From: Cohnella luojiensis
Lineage (GTDB): Bacteria; Bacillota; Bacilli; Paenibacillales; Paenibacillaceae
Reading direction: 5' to 3'
DNA length: 64,000 bases
NCBI RefSeq assembly: GCF_004564235.1
Contig: NZ_SOMN01000007.1
Location: 1-64,000, forward strand
The translations under genes were made by a program, and so were the position numbers. The notes beneath the pieces are model-generated. The model ran no database searches. It was given only the letters and a program-made list of their open reading frames with translations, and was not told where the DNA came from. Below, in pieces: positions 17,409-26,066 of this stretch (its first letter is position 1; every line of letters starts with the position of its first letter).

Positions 17409-18287
17409 TTATCCAAGAAGCTTAACCAATCCGCCGAATTCCAACTCTTCGAACTTCAGGGCAGCCGCTTCCTTGCGCAGGTTCCAATGGCATTCCTCCA
17501 AAGCGCACGCGATGGGAACGTCCAATCGGATTCTCGCCAAATCCCTAGAGAGATGGAGCATATCCAAATTAGCCTCTATCTTGGCCTTCACGCCTTTGGG
17601 GAGCAAGTCCAAGTTTTCCAGTACGCCTTCGACGGTTTTGTATTCTTGAAGCAATTTCAATGCGATCTTCTCGCCGATCCCCTTAACTCCGGGGTAATTG
17701 TCGCTCGTATCGCCCATGAAGCCCTTGATATCGATTACCTGCAGCGGAGTCAATTGTTTTTCCGCGAACAAGGTTTCCAGATCGTAGACCATGTAATTCA
17801 ATTTTCCTTTTTTCATGATGGCGACCTTTACCCGATCGTTCACCAATTGAAGCATATCGTGGTCGCCGGTCAAAATATAGACTTCCGAGTCCAAGCTGAG
17901 CTGGTTGGCCAGCGTTCCGATGCAATCATCCGCTTCGAAACCGCTGATCCCGATATTCGGGACGCCCATCTCGGCGACGACTTCTTTAACCAACTCGAAC
18001 TGCGGGATCAACTCTAGCGGAGCCTCGGGCCGATTGCCTTTATAATCCGCGAATTGCTCCGTCCTGAACGTGGTGCTTCCCATATCCCAGCAACAGACCA
18101 CATGCGTAGGCTGAAAGGTATTTATTGCGTCGAAGAAGTATTGGACGAAGCCGTACACCGCGTTCGTTGGCAAACCAGCCTTCGTTTTTCTAATATATCC
18201 GGAATAAGACGTAGCGAAGAAGGCTCTGAATAGAACGGCCATTCCATCGACGAGCAGTACTTTATTAAGATTAGGATTGCTTTGCAC
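17409..18287 (-). CDS. 5'-3' exonuclease (PolI N-terminal domain-like, stand-alone)
   Basis: About 292 aa corresponding to the 5' nuclease domain of DNA polymerase I without the polymerase part, like B. subtilis YpcP. Metal-binding acidic residues are visible in LLVDGMAVLFRAFF, SGFEADDCIGTLAN and LTGDHDMLQLV, and the helix-hairpin-helix segment IKGFMGDTSDNYPGVKGIG binds DNA. It likely removes flaps or RNA primers. The GTG start at 18287 has GGGGAGAG upstream; an ATG at 18329 has no ribosome site. Next to it, on the same strand, is an aminotransferase gene (52 bp gap), not functionally related. Confidence 0.85.
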   Translation of the reverse strand: MQSNPNLNKVLLVDGMAVLFRAFFATSYSGYIRKTKAGLPTNAVYGFVQYFFDAINTFQPTHVVCCWDMGSTTFRTEQFADYKGNRPEAPLELIPQFELVKEVVAEMGVPNIGISGFEADDCIGTLANQLSLDSEVYILTGDHDMLQLVNDRVKVAIMKKGKLNYMVYDLETLFAEKQLTPLQVIDIKGFMGDTSDNYPGVKGIGEKIALKLLQEYKTVEGVLENLDLLPKGVKAKIEANLDMLHLSRDLARIRLDVPIACALEECHWNLRKEAAALKFEELEFGGLVKLLG

Positions 18288-18339
18288 GTTGTTCTCTCCC
18301 CGTAAGTCTATCGTATTATCTCTTCTCATCTACTCTATT

Positions 18340-19527
18340 CTAGCATGGGTGCTTGGTTTTAATAAACCCGCCAATCCGTTTGGCTGCCTCTAGCAGGCAA
18401 TCCTCCGGTTCTACCAGAGCCAGTCTAACGTAACCTTCCCCAAGCCCGCCGAATGCATTTCCGGGGATGGACGCAACACCCGTCGACGTTAACAATTCTT
18501 GCGAGAAAGAACGGGAAGTCCACCCTTCCGGCACCGGAGCCCACAAGAACATCGTAGCCCGGGGCGAAGGAACGTTCCAGCCCTGCTCGCGAAGCGCATG
18601 AACGAAAGCATCCCTGCGTCTCTCGTATAAGCCGGCTATCGGCTTGGGTTCTCGCATATCCATCTCAAGCGCGGCTATTCCGGCTTCCTGTGCACCTAGA
18701 AACACGCCGAAGTCGATATTGTTCTTCAACGCGCGCAAGGCTGCCAGAACGTCGCGGTTTCCTACCGCGAAACCTAGACGCGTTCCGGCCAAATGATAGG
18801 ATTTGGAGAGAGAATGGAACTCTATCGCAACATCGGAAGCACCTGGTATCTCTAGGACGCTTGGAGGCCGCAATCCGTCGAATGCCATCTCGCTATAGGC
18901 ATTGTCATGAACGAGAAGCACTTGCTGTCTGCGAGCCGTATAAACCGCCCATTCGAAGAAAGCCAAGTCCGCCGTTACGGACAACGGATTGCTCGGGTAG
19001 TTCAGAATCATGAATTTGACTTTATCCCAGACGGCTTGGGGAATCGCATCGAAATCGGGCAAATAGCCGTTCTCCGGAAGCAAAGGTAACGGAATCGCAT
19101 CGACTCCGGCAACCGCTAATCCAGCGCCATATACCGGATAACCCGGATCCGGCAACAACGCTGCGTCCCCGGGATCGCTAATCGCGAGAGGCAAGTGCGC
19201 CAGTCCGTCCTGAGTCCCCATCAGCGACAACACTTCTTTCCCGGGATCAAGCTCCACCCGGAACCGATGCCGGAACCACTTGGCGACCGTTTCCCTGAAG
19301 GCAAGCGTACCCTCCGTTCCTGGATAACGGTAAGTATCGGGCCGTAAGCTTGCTGCCGCTAACGCGGCGCGGATCTGTTCCTGAGGCGGTTGATCCGGGC
19401 TGCCGATATCCAGGCTGATGACGGATAGTCCATTGCGCCGCGCTTCCTGCTTCCACTCCGCGACCTCCGCGAAAATGGCGGAGCCAAGCAGGTTAAGACG
19501 CTTCGATCTAAAATGGACGTTCTTCAT
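18340..19527 (-). CDS. PLP-dependent class I/II aminotransferase
   Basis: 395 aa fold-type I aminotransferase. Signatures: SLDIGSPDQPP at the N-terminus, NYPSNPLSVTAD for the cofactor, the lysine in HSLSKSYHLAGTRLGF and RLALVEPED at the C-terminus. The sequence resembles LL-diaminopimelate aminotransferase-like and alanine/glutamate-type enzymes, but the substrate cannot be assigned. The ATG overlaps the stop of the upstream ArsC-like gene (TCATGA), so the two are translationally coupled. Confidence 0.8.
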   Translation of the reverse strand: MKNVHFRSKRLNLLGSAIFAEVAEWKQEARRNGLSVISLDIGSPDQPPQEQIRAALAAASLRPDTYRYPGTEGTLAFRETVAKWFRHRFRVELDPGKEVLSLMGTQDGLAHLPLAISDPGDAALLPDPGYPVYGAGLAVAGVDAIPLPLLPENGYLPDFDAIPQAVWDKVKFMILNYPSNPLSVTADLAFFEWAVYTARRQQVLLVHDNAYSEMAFDGLRPPSVLEIPGASDVAIEFHSLSKSYHLAGTRLGFAVGNRDVLAALRALKNNIDFGVFLGAQEAGIAALEMDMREPKPIAGLYERRRDAFVHALREQGWNVPSPRATMFLWAPVPEGWTSRSFSQELLTSTGVASIPGNAFGGLGEGYVRLALVEPEDCLLEAAKRIGGFIKTKHPC

Positions 19528-19898
19528 GAGCGGTACCAAACCGGCCCGAAATCTTGCTCACGGAAACCAATGGTTACTTTGCTCCCGTCGCTGACGATCG
19601 GACGTTTAATCAGCATCCCGTTCGAGGAAAGCAGCTTTATTTTCTCCTCGTCGGTCATCGCGGATAACTTATCCTTTAGTCCCATTTCCCGATAAACTTC
19701 GCCGGATACGTTAAACCACTTGGAGATCGGCAACCCGCTCATGGCTATAAGTTCGATAAGCTCATCCGCAGCAGGCGGTATCGCTTTAATATCATGAAGG
19801 TCAAGCTCGTATCCTTGATGCTTTAATGCTTTAATCGCGCTCTTGCAGGTACTGCAAGTCGGTAAGTGATACATTTTCAGTACTTTTGCCTTAGGCAC
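19524..19898 (-). CDS. ArsC/Spx/MgsR-family thioredoxin-fold protein
   Basis: 124 aa. The CxxC motif CSTC in YHLPTCSTCKSAIKAL is near the N-terminus, with IKRPIVSDG and GFREQDFGPVW at the C-terminus, as in arsenate-reductase family proteins and the regulators Spx and MgsR. No arsenic genes are nearby, so a redox or regulatory role is as likely as arsenate reduction. The start is a GTG (19898) after AAAGGGG. It is coupled to the downstream aminotransferase by a 4-nt overlap. Confidence 0.75.
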   Translation of the reverse strand: MPKAKVLKMYHLPTCSTCKSAIKALKHQGYELDLHDIKAIPPAADELIELIAMSGLPISKWFNVSGEVYREMGLKDKLSAMTDEEKIKLLSSNGMLIKRPIVSDGSKVTIGFREQDFGPVWYRS

Positions 19899-19934
19899 GT
19901 CGGAAAACCCCTTTATCGATCAAGTAACAACCAC

Positions 19935-20900
19935 TTATCGATCTATCGTTCTTAACTCTTGCTGAAGCCGCAGCATATCAACTGGGAGCGTCGCTTCAAG
20001 CTTCATCTCCTCGCCCGTGACCGGATGACGGAAACCCAATCTTGCCGCATGAAGCGCTTGCCTGTCTATGATCGCCGAGAGTTTGGTGCCGATAGAAGAT
20101 GTCGTCCATTTCTCCTCCGTATAATAGCTATCCCCGATGATCGGGCAGCCGATCGAAGTCATATGGACTCTTATCTGATGCGTCCTCCCCGTCCCAAGCC
20201 GAATTTCCAGAGCGCTGGCTTGATCGGAATAGGTCTCCGCAACTTTGTAGAACGTTTGCGACGGTGCTCCGTCTTCGCGAACGACGCGCCGATGGGGATC
20301 TTCCGTCTGTCTTCCGATAGGCGCATTGATCTCGCCTTCATTCTCTGGAGGACGACCATAGACGAATGTCCGGTATTCCTTCGTCACCGTTCCTTCCATC
20401 ATCTGCGCGGATAATTGTAGTTGCGCCAAGGGGTGCTTTGCGATGACGACTAAGCCGGACGTATGCTCGTCCAACCGATGCACGGGCCGGAACCGGATAC
20501 GTTCCCCGCGTTCCTGCCAATAATGCATCACTCCGTTCGCGAGCGTGTTGAGATAGTGTCCCGTAGTGGGATGTACGATGATTCCCGCCGGTTTGTTCAG
20601 TACCAGCAAATGGCTATCCTCGAAGACGATATCCAGCTCCATCGGTTGGGGCAGTATCGTTTCGGACGATTCCGCCTCCATGCGCAGGCTAATGACATCC
20701 CCCTCGCTCACCTTGTGGTTCGGCCAAACCTTCTGCCCGTTCACGGACAATCCTTCCTCGGATGTCTTAAGCCGCACCATCAGCCTGCGGGATATTCCGA
20801 TTCGTTTGCGGAGGACATCCCTTAGGTTGCGTCCTTCGTCCGAGGCATTCGCGATGATCTCGATCGGGGCATAGTACTCCGCGCTATTATTTTGTTCCAT
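19935..20900 (-). CDS. RluA-family pseudouridine synthase
   Basis: 321 aa. An N-terminal S4-like RNA-binding region (about 25-90: RNLRDVLRKRIGISRRLMVR, VNGQKVWPNHKVSEGD) is followed by the catalytic domain with HRLDEHTSGLVVIAK, whose Asp attacks the target uridine, and RTHQIRVHM. It modifies uridines in rRNA or tRNA; which site cannot be told. It overlaps the end of the cobalamin adenosyltransferase gene by 14 nt, indicating a shared transcript. Confidence 0.88.
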   Translation of the reverse strand: MEQNNSAEYYAPIEIIANASDEGRNLRDVLRKRIGISRRLMVRLKTSEEGLSVNGQKVWPNHKVSEGDVISLRMEAESSETILPQPMELDIVFEDSHLLVLNKPAGIIVHPTTGHYLNTLANGVMHYWQERGERIRFRPVHRLDEHTSGLVVIAKHPLAQLQLSAQMMEGTVTKEYRTFVYGRPPENEGEINAPIGRQTEDPHRRVVREDGAPSQTFYKVAETYSDQASALEIRLGTGRTHQIRVHMTSIGCPIIGDSYYTEEKWTTSSIGTKLSAIIDRQALHAARLGFRHPVTGEEMKLEATLPVDMLRLQQELRTIDR

Positions 20901-21477
20901 CAGACCTCCGACGAAACACTTGCGCTCCCCGCTCGTACTCCACGTCGAGGAGTCCTAGCCGGGCATTGGAAGCTCTCGCCGCGGTAAAGAAGAAGTCCGA
21001 TAGCCGGTTCAAGTATTTACGTACCTCCACGGGACAGTCTTGCTCGTCTGACAGCGTGACTACCCGTCTTTCCGCGCGGCGGCAAACGGTACGGCAAACG
21101 TGCAAGGAAGAGGCAACCTCGCTGCCTCCAGGAAGAATGAACCTTGTTATCGGCGGCGTCTGCGCTTCATAAAGATCGATCCAGCCCTCCAGCCGTTCCG
21201 TCATGGCCGGCGTGACCTTCATCTTCAGGGGGTCCGGCACCGCGTAAGAGAGATCCGATCCGCAATCGAAGAGCTCGTGCTGTATTAACGTTAGATGCTC
21301 GAGAAGATCCTGCCAATCGGCACCTTCATCCTTAGCCAGTACGGAAGCCGCAAGCCCCACGAAGCTGTTCAACTCGTCGATCGTCCCATAAGCCTCTACT
21401 CTGGTATCGTCTTTCTTAACTCGGCCGCCGATAACCGACGTCTTTCCTTCATCGCCGGTCCGTGTATATATTTTCAT
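20887..21477 (-). CDS. Cob(I)alamin adenosyltransferase, PduO type
   Basis: 196 aa enzyme that transfers the adenosyl group of ATP to cob(I)alamin to make coenzyme B12. The ATP-binding N-terminus KIYTRTGDEGKTSVIGG, the segment YGTIDELNSFVGLA and the C-terminal RTVCRRAERRVV ... YLNRLSDFFFTAAR are hallmark PduO motifs. AAAAGGAGG precedes the ATG. It overlaps cobU by 29 nt upstream and the RluA-type gene downstream. Confidence 0.93.
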   Translation of the reverse strand: MKIYTRTGDEGKTSVIGGRVKKDDTRVEAYGTIDELNSFVGLAASVLAKDEGADWQDLLEHLTLIQHELFDCGSDLSYAVPDPLKMKVTPAMTERLEGWIDLYEAQTPPITRFILPGGSEVASSLHVCRTVCRRAERRVVTLSDEQDCPVEVRKYLNRLSDFFFTAARASNARLGLLDVEYERGAQVFRRRSDGTK

Positions 21478-22051
21478 TCGTTAAATGCCTCCTTTTCAAT
21501 CGGTAACCCTTCACTTCCGCGGCAATCCCCGACGTTATTCGGTACAGGACTTTGCTCGTTTCCACTAATCTGCGATTGGCGGCTGCCAATTTATAGAGAA
21601 AATCCCGTTCCCTTGAACCTAGAAATAATCCCGCGGCAACGTCTTCGGTAACGACGATGATTTTACCTTGGAAAGCAACGATAGCCGTTAGAACTTCTTG
21701 CCACTCGGCATCGATCCGAGCTTGCGCGTCAGGATAATCCGGCTCAATACGATTGAATACCGATCGCAGCCAGCCCGACAAGCTATCCACGACGATCACG
21801 CGACGATCCGCCCTGTAAAAGTTGGATTCGAGATTAATCGCATTCAGCTTGTGGGCAAGAGTTTCGTCCGCGGCGGAATATTCCCAAGGAAAATCGGCAT
21901 TCGTCTCTTCGTAACGTTGCGTTGTTGTATTGTCGTTATCAGGAAAAGGAGGACAGAACAAGCGGATTCCTTCACGCCCGACCGTAAGAGCCAATTCCTC
22001 GGCGAATGCGGTTTTCCCGCTTCCGATTCCTCCGATTATTAACCACAGCAT
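21449..22051 (-). CDS. cobU: CobU-like adenosylcobinamide kinase/guanylyltransferase (divergent)
   Basis: 200 aa. The P-loop GGIGSGKT is at 7-14 and the Walker B-like VIVVDSLSGWL lies mid-protein; the end VLYRITSGIAAEVKGY matches the family. CobU phosphorylates adenosylcobinamide and then links GMP to it during nucleotide-loop assembly. Oddity: the histidine that carries GMP in characterised CobU (within a pattern like HRxxRPxxW) is not visible; the equivalent stretch reads RYEETNADFPW. It may therefore be kinase only, or use another residue. There is no cobalamin riboswitch in the 80 bp upstream. It is coupled by overlap to the PduO-type gene. Confidence 0.78.
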   Translation of the reverse strand: MLWLIIGGIGSGKTAFAEELALTVGREGIRLFCPPFPDNDNTTTQRYEETNADFPWEYSAADETLAHKLNAINLESNFYRADRRVIVVDSLSGWLRSVFNRIEPDYPDAQARIDAEWQEVLTAIVAFQGKIIVVTEDVAAGLFLGSRERDFLYKLAAANRRLVETSKVLYRITSGIAAEVKGYRLKRRHLTNENIYTDRR

Positions 22052-22096
22052 CGCCCGTCCCCCTTATCCTTGCGTAATCTCACTATAGCATAAACG

Positions 22097-22140
22097 CATT
22101 TTCGCTAAAAAGAAAAAAGAGGCCGGCGAATTGATCACCG
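22097..22140 (-). terminator. Possible terminator of the Spo0E-like gene
   Basis: A weak stem (GGTGA with TTCGCC region) overlapping the stop codon, followed on the minus strand by CTCTTTTTTCTTTTT. The U-rich tract is convincing; the stem is short. Confidence 0.4.
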
Positions 22141-22392
22141 AACCTCCTCCCGACTTAAGAGAACTTGTTTCATATATTCATTGATCTTAAGATCCAGCTT
22201 CCGGCTAAGCTCCATGACCGAATCGGCGATTAAAGAATGCTCTTGCAAGAAGGTATCCGTCATTTCCCTGCGCAGCCGATCGATTTCTTCCGCTAAATCC
22301 GTCACCTGGCTTGGGTAATGAGAGATGATGGGTGCATGGGCGCGTAAAGACGACATAGATATGGATTTATTCTCTGCCGTAGCCATGTACAT
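22135..22392 (-). CDS. Spo0E-like aspartyl-phosphate phosphatase
   Basis: 85 aa. The segment VMELSRKLDLKINEYM carries the SxxLDxxI motif of Spo0E-type phosphatases, which remove phosphate from Spo0A-P and hold back sporulation. The preceding helix VTDLAEEIDRLRREM completes the two-helix fold. An N-terminal tail of about 30 residues precedes the domain, with a possible internal start at MSSLRAH. GGGGGAATGTAC lies before the ATG. A perfect TATAAT (22451-22446, minus strand) is a likely -10, with no clear -35, which would fit a non-standard promoter. Confidence 0.75.
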   Translation of the reverse strand: MYMATAENKSISMSSLRAHAPIISHYPSQVTDLAEEIDRLRREMTDTFLQEHSLIADSVMELSRKLDLKINEYMKQVLLSREEVR

Positions 22393-22508
22393 TCCCCCTT
22401 CTCATGACGAAAATCCCGAATATCAGCAGGTTGAAAACCATGGTTATTATAGCAAAATAAGATAAAAAAGAACATCTTTTTTGAAAATAATCCATAAAAA
22501 GTACTTTT

Positions 22509-23741
22509 TTATTCCAAACTTCTAAGAAATAGGTTAATCCGTTCCAAGGCTTCCGTCAATTGCGTAACGGAAGTCGCATAGCAGCATCGGAGAAATCCTT
22601 CTCCGCCTTTGCCGAATACATGGCCTGGCACAGCCGCTACTTTAGCTTCCAGAAGCAATCTCTCTGCAAACTGCTCGGAGGTGAGACCCGTGGATTTAAC
22701 CGATGGGAACGCATAGAACGCTCCATGCGGTTCGTGGCATTCCAATCCCATATCCCGGAAGCCTTGCACGACAAGGCGACGTCTCTGGTTATAGGATTCC
22801 ATCATGCGATCCTTCTCTTCCAAACCGCCCTTGGTCAACGCCTCGAGCGCAGCAACTTGCCCCATCGTGGGAGCGCACATGATCGTATACTGATGAATCT
22901 TAAGCATGGCGCTGATAAGATCCGGATGGCCGCAAGCATAGCCCATCCTCCAACCCGTCATCGCGAATGCCTTGGAGAATCCGCTGACCAGAATCGTACG
23001 GTCCTTCATGCCCGGCAATGACGCGAAGCTCGCGTGGCGACCTCCATTGAAGGTAAGCTCCGCGTAGATTTCATCGGAAATCACGATCAAATCGTTCTCT
23101 TCTACGATCTTGGCAATCGGCAGCATTTCTTCGTACGTCATGATGGCGCCCGTCGGATTGCTCGGGTAACAGAGGATAAGTATTTTCGATCTTGGCGTGA
23201 TCGCGGCTTTCAAGCTAGCGGCCGTCAGCTTGAACTGATCCTCCGCGAACGTCTCGATGCCTACCGCCACGCCTCCGCTGAGAGACGTAATCGGCGAATA
23301 AGAAATATAACACGGTTCCGGTACGAGAATTTCGTCGCCAGGCTCGATAAGAGCGCGCAGCGCGAGATCGATTCCTTCGCTGCCTCCGACCGTGACGATC
23401 ATTTCCTTAGCCGGGTCGTAAGTCAGGTGAAATTGATTGTTTAAGTATTGTCCGATAGCTTCCCGCAGCTCGGGCATACCCGCATTCGGAGTATATTGCG
23501 TCTTCCCCTTCTCGAGGGAATACACCGCGGCATCCCTAACTCGCCATGGAGTGACGAAATCCGGTTCGCCGACACCGAGCGTAATGATATCCTTATCCTT
23601 GCTCGCGCTGACCAGATCGAAAAAACGCCGGATTCCAGAAGGCGGAATCGCGCGCGCGTGCGCGGCAAGATGGTGTTGCATTCCGCCGCTCCGAGACCGT
23701 TCAATCTGCTGGATTTGCGGCTTTTCCTCATCTTTTATCAT
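22509..23741 (-). CDS. alaT: Alanine-type aminotransferase
   Basis: 410 aa class I aminotransferase. Signatures: LGVGEPDFVTPWRVRDAA, the PLP segment CYPSNPTGAIMTYEEM, the lysine in SGFSKAFAMTGWRMGYACG and RCCYATS near the end. The Lrp-type regulator gene lies directly upstream on the same strand, the alaR-alaT arrangement of B. subtilis, which supports a role in making alanine from pyruvate; an aromatic or N-acetyl-diaminopimelate aminotransferase is the alternative. AAAGGAAG precedes the ATG. Confidence 0.8.
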   Translation of the reverse strand: MIKDEEKPQIQQIERSRSGGMQHHLAAHARAIPPSGIRRFFDLVSASKDKDIITLGVGEPDFVTPWRVRDAAVYSLEKGKTQYTPNAGMPELREAIGQYLNNQFHLTYDPAKEMIVTVGGSEGIDLALRALIEPGDEILVPEPCYISYSPITSLSGGVAVGIETFAEDQFKLTAASLKAAITPRSKILILCYPSNPTGAIMTYEEMLPIAKIVEENDLIVISDEIYAELTFNGGRHASFASLPGMKDRTILVSGFSKAFAMTGWRMGYACGHPDLISAMLKIHQYTIMCAPTMGQVAALEALTKGGLEEKDRMMESYNQRRRLVVQGFRDMGLECHEPHGAFYAFPSVKSTGLTSEQFAERLLLEAKVAAVPGHVFGKGGEGFLRCCYATSVTQLTEALERINLFLRSLE

Positions 23742-23772
23742 GTGGCATTCTTCCTTTGCGATGGACTGCTAT

Positions 23773-24264
23773 TTATGGGGACACGAGTAAACGGTGATCA
23801 TCCTCGAACTCTTCGAAAATAATGCCGTCCTGTTTATATTTCTTAAGAATGAAGAAGCTTTTGGTCGAAATAACGGATTCGATGGTGGAGAGCTTGTTGG
23901 AGACGAACGAGGCAACCTCTTTCAGATTTTTCCCTTCGATCTCAACGAGCAAGTCATAGGCTCCGGACATCAAGTAAACCGATTTCACTTCCGGGTACAG
24001 ATAGATGCGCTCCGCTATGTTCTCGAAACCGCGACCTCTTTCGGGCGTGCATTCAACCTCGATAAGCGCCGTCACCTTCTCATCGTCTACCTTGCTCCAG
24101 TTAACGACCGTCGCGTATTTAACAATGACGTGATCCTGCTCCATCTCCGCTATCGCCGCGGAAACGTCCTCTTGCTTAGCGCCAAGCATAGTAGCGATCG
24201 TGGCTGCGGACAAGCGGGCGTCTTCCTTGAGCAGATCCAAGATGCTTAATTTGAATTCGTTCAT
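23773..24264 (-). CDS. alaR: Lrp/AsnC-family transcriptional regulator
   Basis: 163 aa. N-terminal winged helix-turn-helix (ILDLLKEDARLSAATIATML, then VSAAIAEMEQDHVIVKY) and a C-terminal RAM ligand-binding domain (VTALIEVECTPERGRGFENI; VKSVYLMSGAYDLLVEIEGK). Such proteins sense amino acids. By position it would control the following aminotransferase gene (31 bp gap), as AlaR does for alaT. The start MNEFKLSIL at 24264 has CAGGAGGGA; the longer frame lacks a site. Confidence 0.85.
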   Translation of the reverse strand: MNEFKLSILDLLKEDARLSAATIATMLGAKQEDVSAAIAEMEQDHVIVKYATVVNWSKVDDEKVTALIEVECTPERGRGFENIAERIYLYPEVKSVYLMSGAYDLLVEIEGKNLKEVASFVSNKLSTIESVISTKSFFILKKYKQDGIIFEEFEDDHRLLVSP

Positions 24265-24324
24265 CGTGATCCCTCCTGAGTTACTCTTCATCATACATCA
24301 AATACAGGCTGCATGAAAAGTTAA

Positions 24325-24352
24325 AAAAGGGGAACTTCGAAAAAATCCCCGT
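24325..24352 (-). terminator. Terminator of the coat-protein gene pair
   Basis: GGGGAT and TTCCCC arms around a T-rich loop, followed on the minus strand by six T. It is downstream of the two CotF-like genes. Confidence 0.6.
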
Positions 24353-24414
24353 ATCGGCAAACCGTGCCAATAAGGGGATCGCGGGCCTTGAGCGATAGGG
24401 GATGTTTAGATCGA

Positions 24415-24777
24415 TTATTGGTATGCAGGAATCGGGTTGTTACCCGTAGAAGCAGGAGGTATCTGGCTTTGAGCAGCCTGCGTTTGTTGCACGAATTGGG
24501 CGGTTTTTTGCTGCGTCTGCTGGTATTGCTTGATCTGTTTATCGACTTCCTGCTTCAAAGCGGAAGAAGATGCATTATACATATTGTTTTGTTGCATGGC
24601 GGTATACAGCTCGCCCTGCATGGTAAGGGTGTTATTTAGCAATTGGGTGAACATTTGGCGAACTTCCGGACATACGGATTCCGTCGCCGCGGTAGCGTAT
24701 TCGCGCGTTACCCTCTTGAGATCCGAGAGAATTGTGTAAGCCATATCTTCGTCGGTTAGAGTCGGTTTGTTAAGCAT
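24415..24777 (-). CDS. CotF-like spore coat protein, 120 aa
   Basis: Matches the coat F family: DEDMAYTILSDLKRVTREYA, then ATESVCPEVRQMFTQLLNNT and LTMQGELYTAMQQNNMY. The tail is Gln and Pro rich (QQTQQKTAQFVQQTQAAQ). It is expected in the spore coat. AGGAGGG precedes the ATG. It lies 10 bp after a smaller relative; the two are co-transcribed. Confidence 0.8.
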   Translation of the reverse strand: MLNKPTLTDEDMAYTILSDLKRVTREYATAATESVCPEVRQMFTQLLNNTLTMQGELYTAMQQNNMYNASSSALKQEVDKQIKQYQQTQQKTAQFVQQTQAAQSQIPPASTGNNPIPAYQ

Positions 24778-24787
24778 GCTTTCCCTC

Positions 24788-25012
24788 CTAGGATTGGGGT
24801 TGTGTCGGCGCCAATGGCTGATGCTGCTGAAGAGCGCTTAAAAGCGTACCGTATTGTTGCGTGTGTACGTCAACCATGTGGGAGCAGGATTGCTGGAGCT
24901 GAACGTTAGTCATCGTAGCCGCCGCCACCGCGCACTGCTTGATAAACAACTCTTCATTGGACATAGAGTCTACGATGTATTCCAATTCTTTGGCGGTCAA
25001 CGCTTGCATCAT
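24788..25012 (-). CDS. Small CotF-like coat protein, 74 aa
   Basis: 74 aa, resembling one half of a coat F domain: ELEYIVDSMSNEELFIKQCA, then NVQLQQSCSHMVDVHTQQY. It ends in a Gln/Pro-rich tail like its neighbour. TTAGGAGGAA lies upstream of the doubled ATG. The pairing of a small and a larger CotF-like gene suggests that the products assemble together; this is inference. Confidence 0.7.
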   Translation of the reverse strand: MMQALTAKELEYIVDSMSNEELFIKQCAVAAATMTNVQLQQSCSHMVDVHTQQYGTLLSALQQHQPLAPTQPQS

Positions 25013-25087
25013 GAGCAGATTTCCTCCTAAACAGTCTTTTAGACATCAGGAAGTAGTCTGTCTTGATATAATGAAGGTTATTCACGC

Positions 25088-25121
25088 AAAGAAACATCCG
25101 CAGGGATTCACGGATGTTTCG
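25088..25121 (-). terminator. Terminator of the mutS2-cysK gene string
   Basis: Perfect 10-bp stem GAAACATCCG/CGGATGTTTC (25091-25100 with 25111-25120) followed on the minus strand by TTTGCG, 28 bp after the cysteine synthase stop. Confidence 0.75.
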
Positions 25122-25148
25122 ACCGTATTATTAAGGATAGGATTAGCT

Positions 25149-26066
25149 TTAGAAAATATCCATGCTGAGATACCTTTCGCCTGTATCGGGGGCGATACAC
25201 AGCACCCGTTTTCCGGGTCCTAATCGGCGCGCGATCCGCAATGCCGCCCACACGGACGCCCCGGAGGATGGGCCGACCAATAATCCTTCTTGGCGCGCCA
25301 GCTGCCTGGTCGTTTCGAGAGCGTCCTCGTCCGTGACCTGGATGATCTCATCGTATACGGACGTATTCAGGATTTGCGGAACGAATCCCGGGCTGGTTCC
25401 TACCAGCTTGTGGGGACCCGGTTGTCCGCCGGACAATACCGGCGAGCCCGCAGGCTCGACCACGGCAACGTGGAGTCGCGGAAGTGCCGACTTCAAGGCT
25501 TCGCCTGTTCCCGTTACCGTACCGCCTGTACCTGACGTCGCGACGAATGCGTCCAATCTTCCGTCGGTTTGCTCGAGAATCTCGATCGCGGTCGTCGTAC
25601 GGTGAATGTCCGGGTTCGCGCGGTTCTCGAATTGATTCGGCATGTAACTGCCAGGGTTCTCGTCAAGCAATTGTCGCGCCTTGGCTATAGCCCCCGGCAT
25701 TCTCTCGGCAGCCGGGGTCAGCACCACCTCGGCACCGTACGCCCGCAGCAGCAAGATACGTTCGGCCGTCATATTATCCGGCATGACCAGGATTAGCCGG
25801 TAGCCCTTGGCCGCGGCATACATCGCTAGTCCGATCCCCGTGTTGCCGCTGGTAGGCTCAATGATCGTGCTCCCAGGACTTATGAGCCCGCGAGCTTCCG
25901 CATCGATTAGCAGTCCCGATGCAGCTCGATCCTTAACGCTGCCGCTTGGATTCATTTTCTCCAGCTTCACGAACACATCCGCATCCTCGGGTCCCGTTAA
26001 TCGTTGCAACTGGACGGCTGGAGTATTCCCGATTAATTCGATTACGGAATTCACCATGCGCGTCAT
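25149..26066 (-). CDS. cysK: Cysteine synthase (O-acetylserine sulfhydrylase)
   Basis: 305 aa PLP enzyme making cysteine from O-acetylserine and sulfide. The Schiff-base lysine is K45 in SGSVKDRAA; TSGNTGIGLAMYAAAKGY binds substrate and SGTGGTVTGTG binds the phosphate. PNQFENRANPDIH is a CysK/CysM signature. The ATG overlaps the stop of the upstream gene (TCATGACG), so translation is coupled. It is the last gene of a string starting at mutS2. Confidence 0.93.
   Translation of the reverse strand: MTRMVNSVIELIGNTPAVQLQRLTGPEDADVFVKLEKMNPSGSVKDRAASGLLIDAEARGLISPGSTIIEPTSGNTGIGLAMYAAAKGYRLILVMPDNMTAERILLLRAYGAEVVLTPAAERMPGAIAKARQLLDENPGSYMPNQFENRANPDIHRTTTAIEILEQTDGRLDAFVATSGTGGTVTGTGEALKSALPRLHVAVVEPAGSPVLSGGQPGPHKLVGTSPGFVPQILNTSVYDEIIQVTDEDALETTRQLARQEGLLVGPSSGASVWAALRIARRLGPGKRVLCIAPDTGERYLSMDIF

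Noticed and set aside
22052-22134. Cobalamin riboswitch upstream of the cobU-like gene
   Set aside because: Only 83 bp lie before the gene on that side and no B12-box motif is visible.
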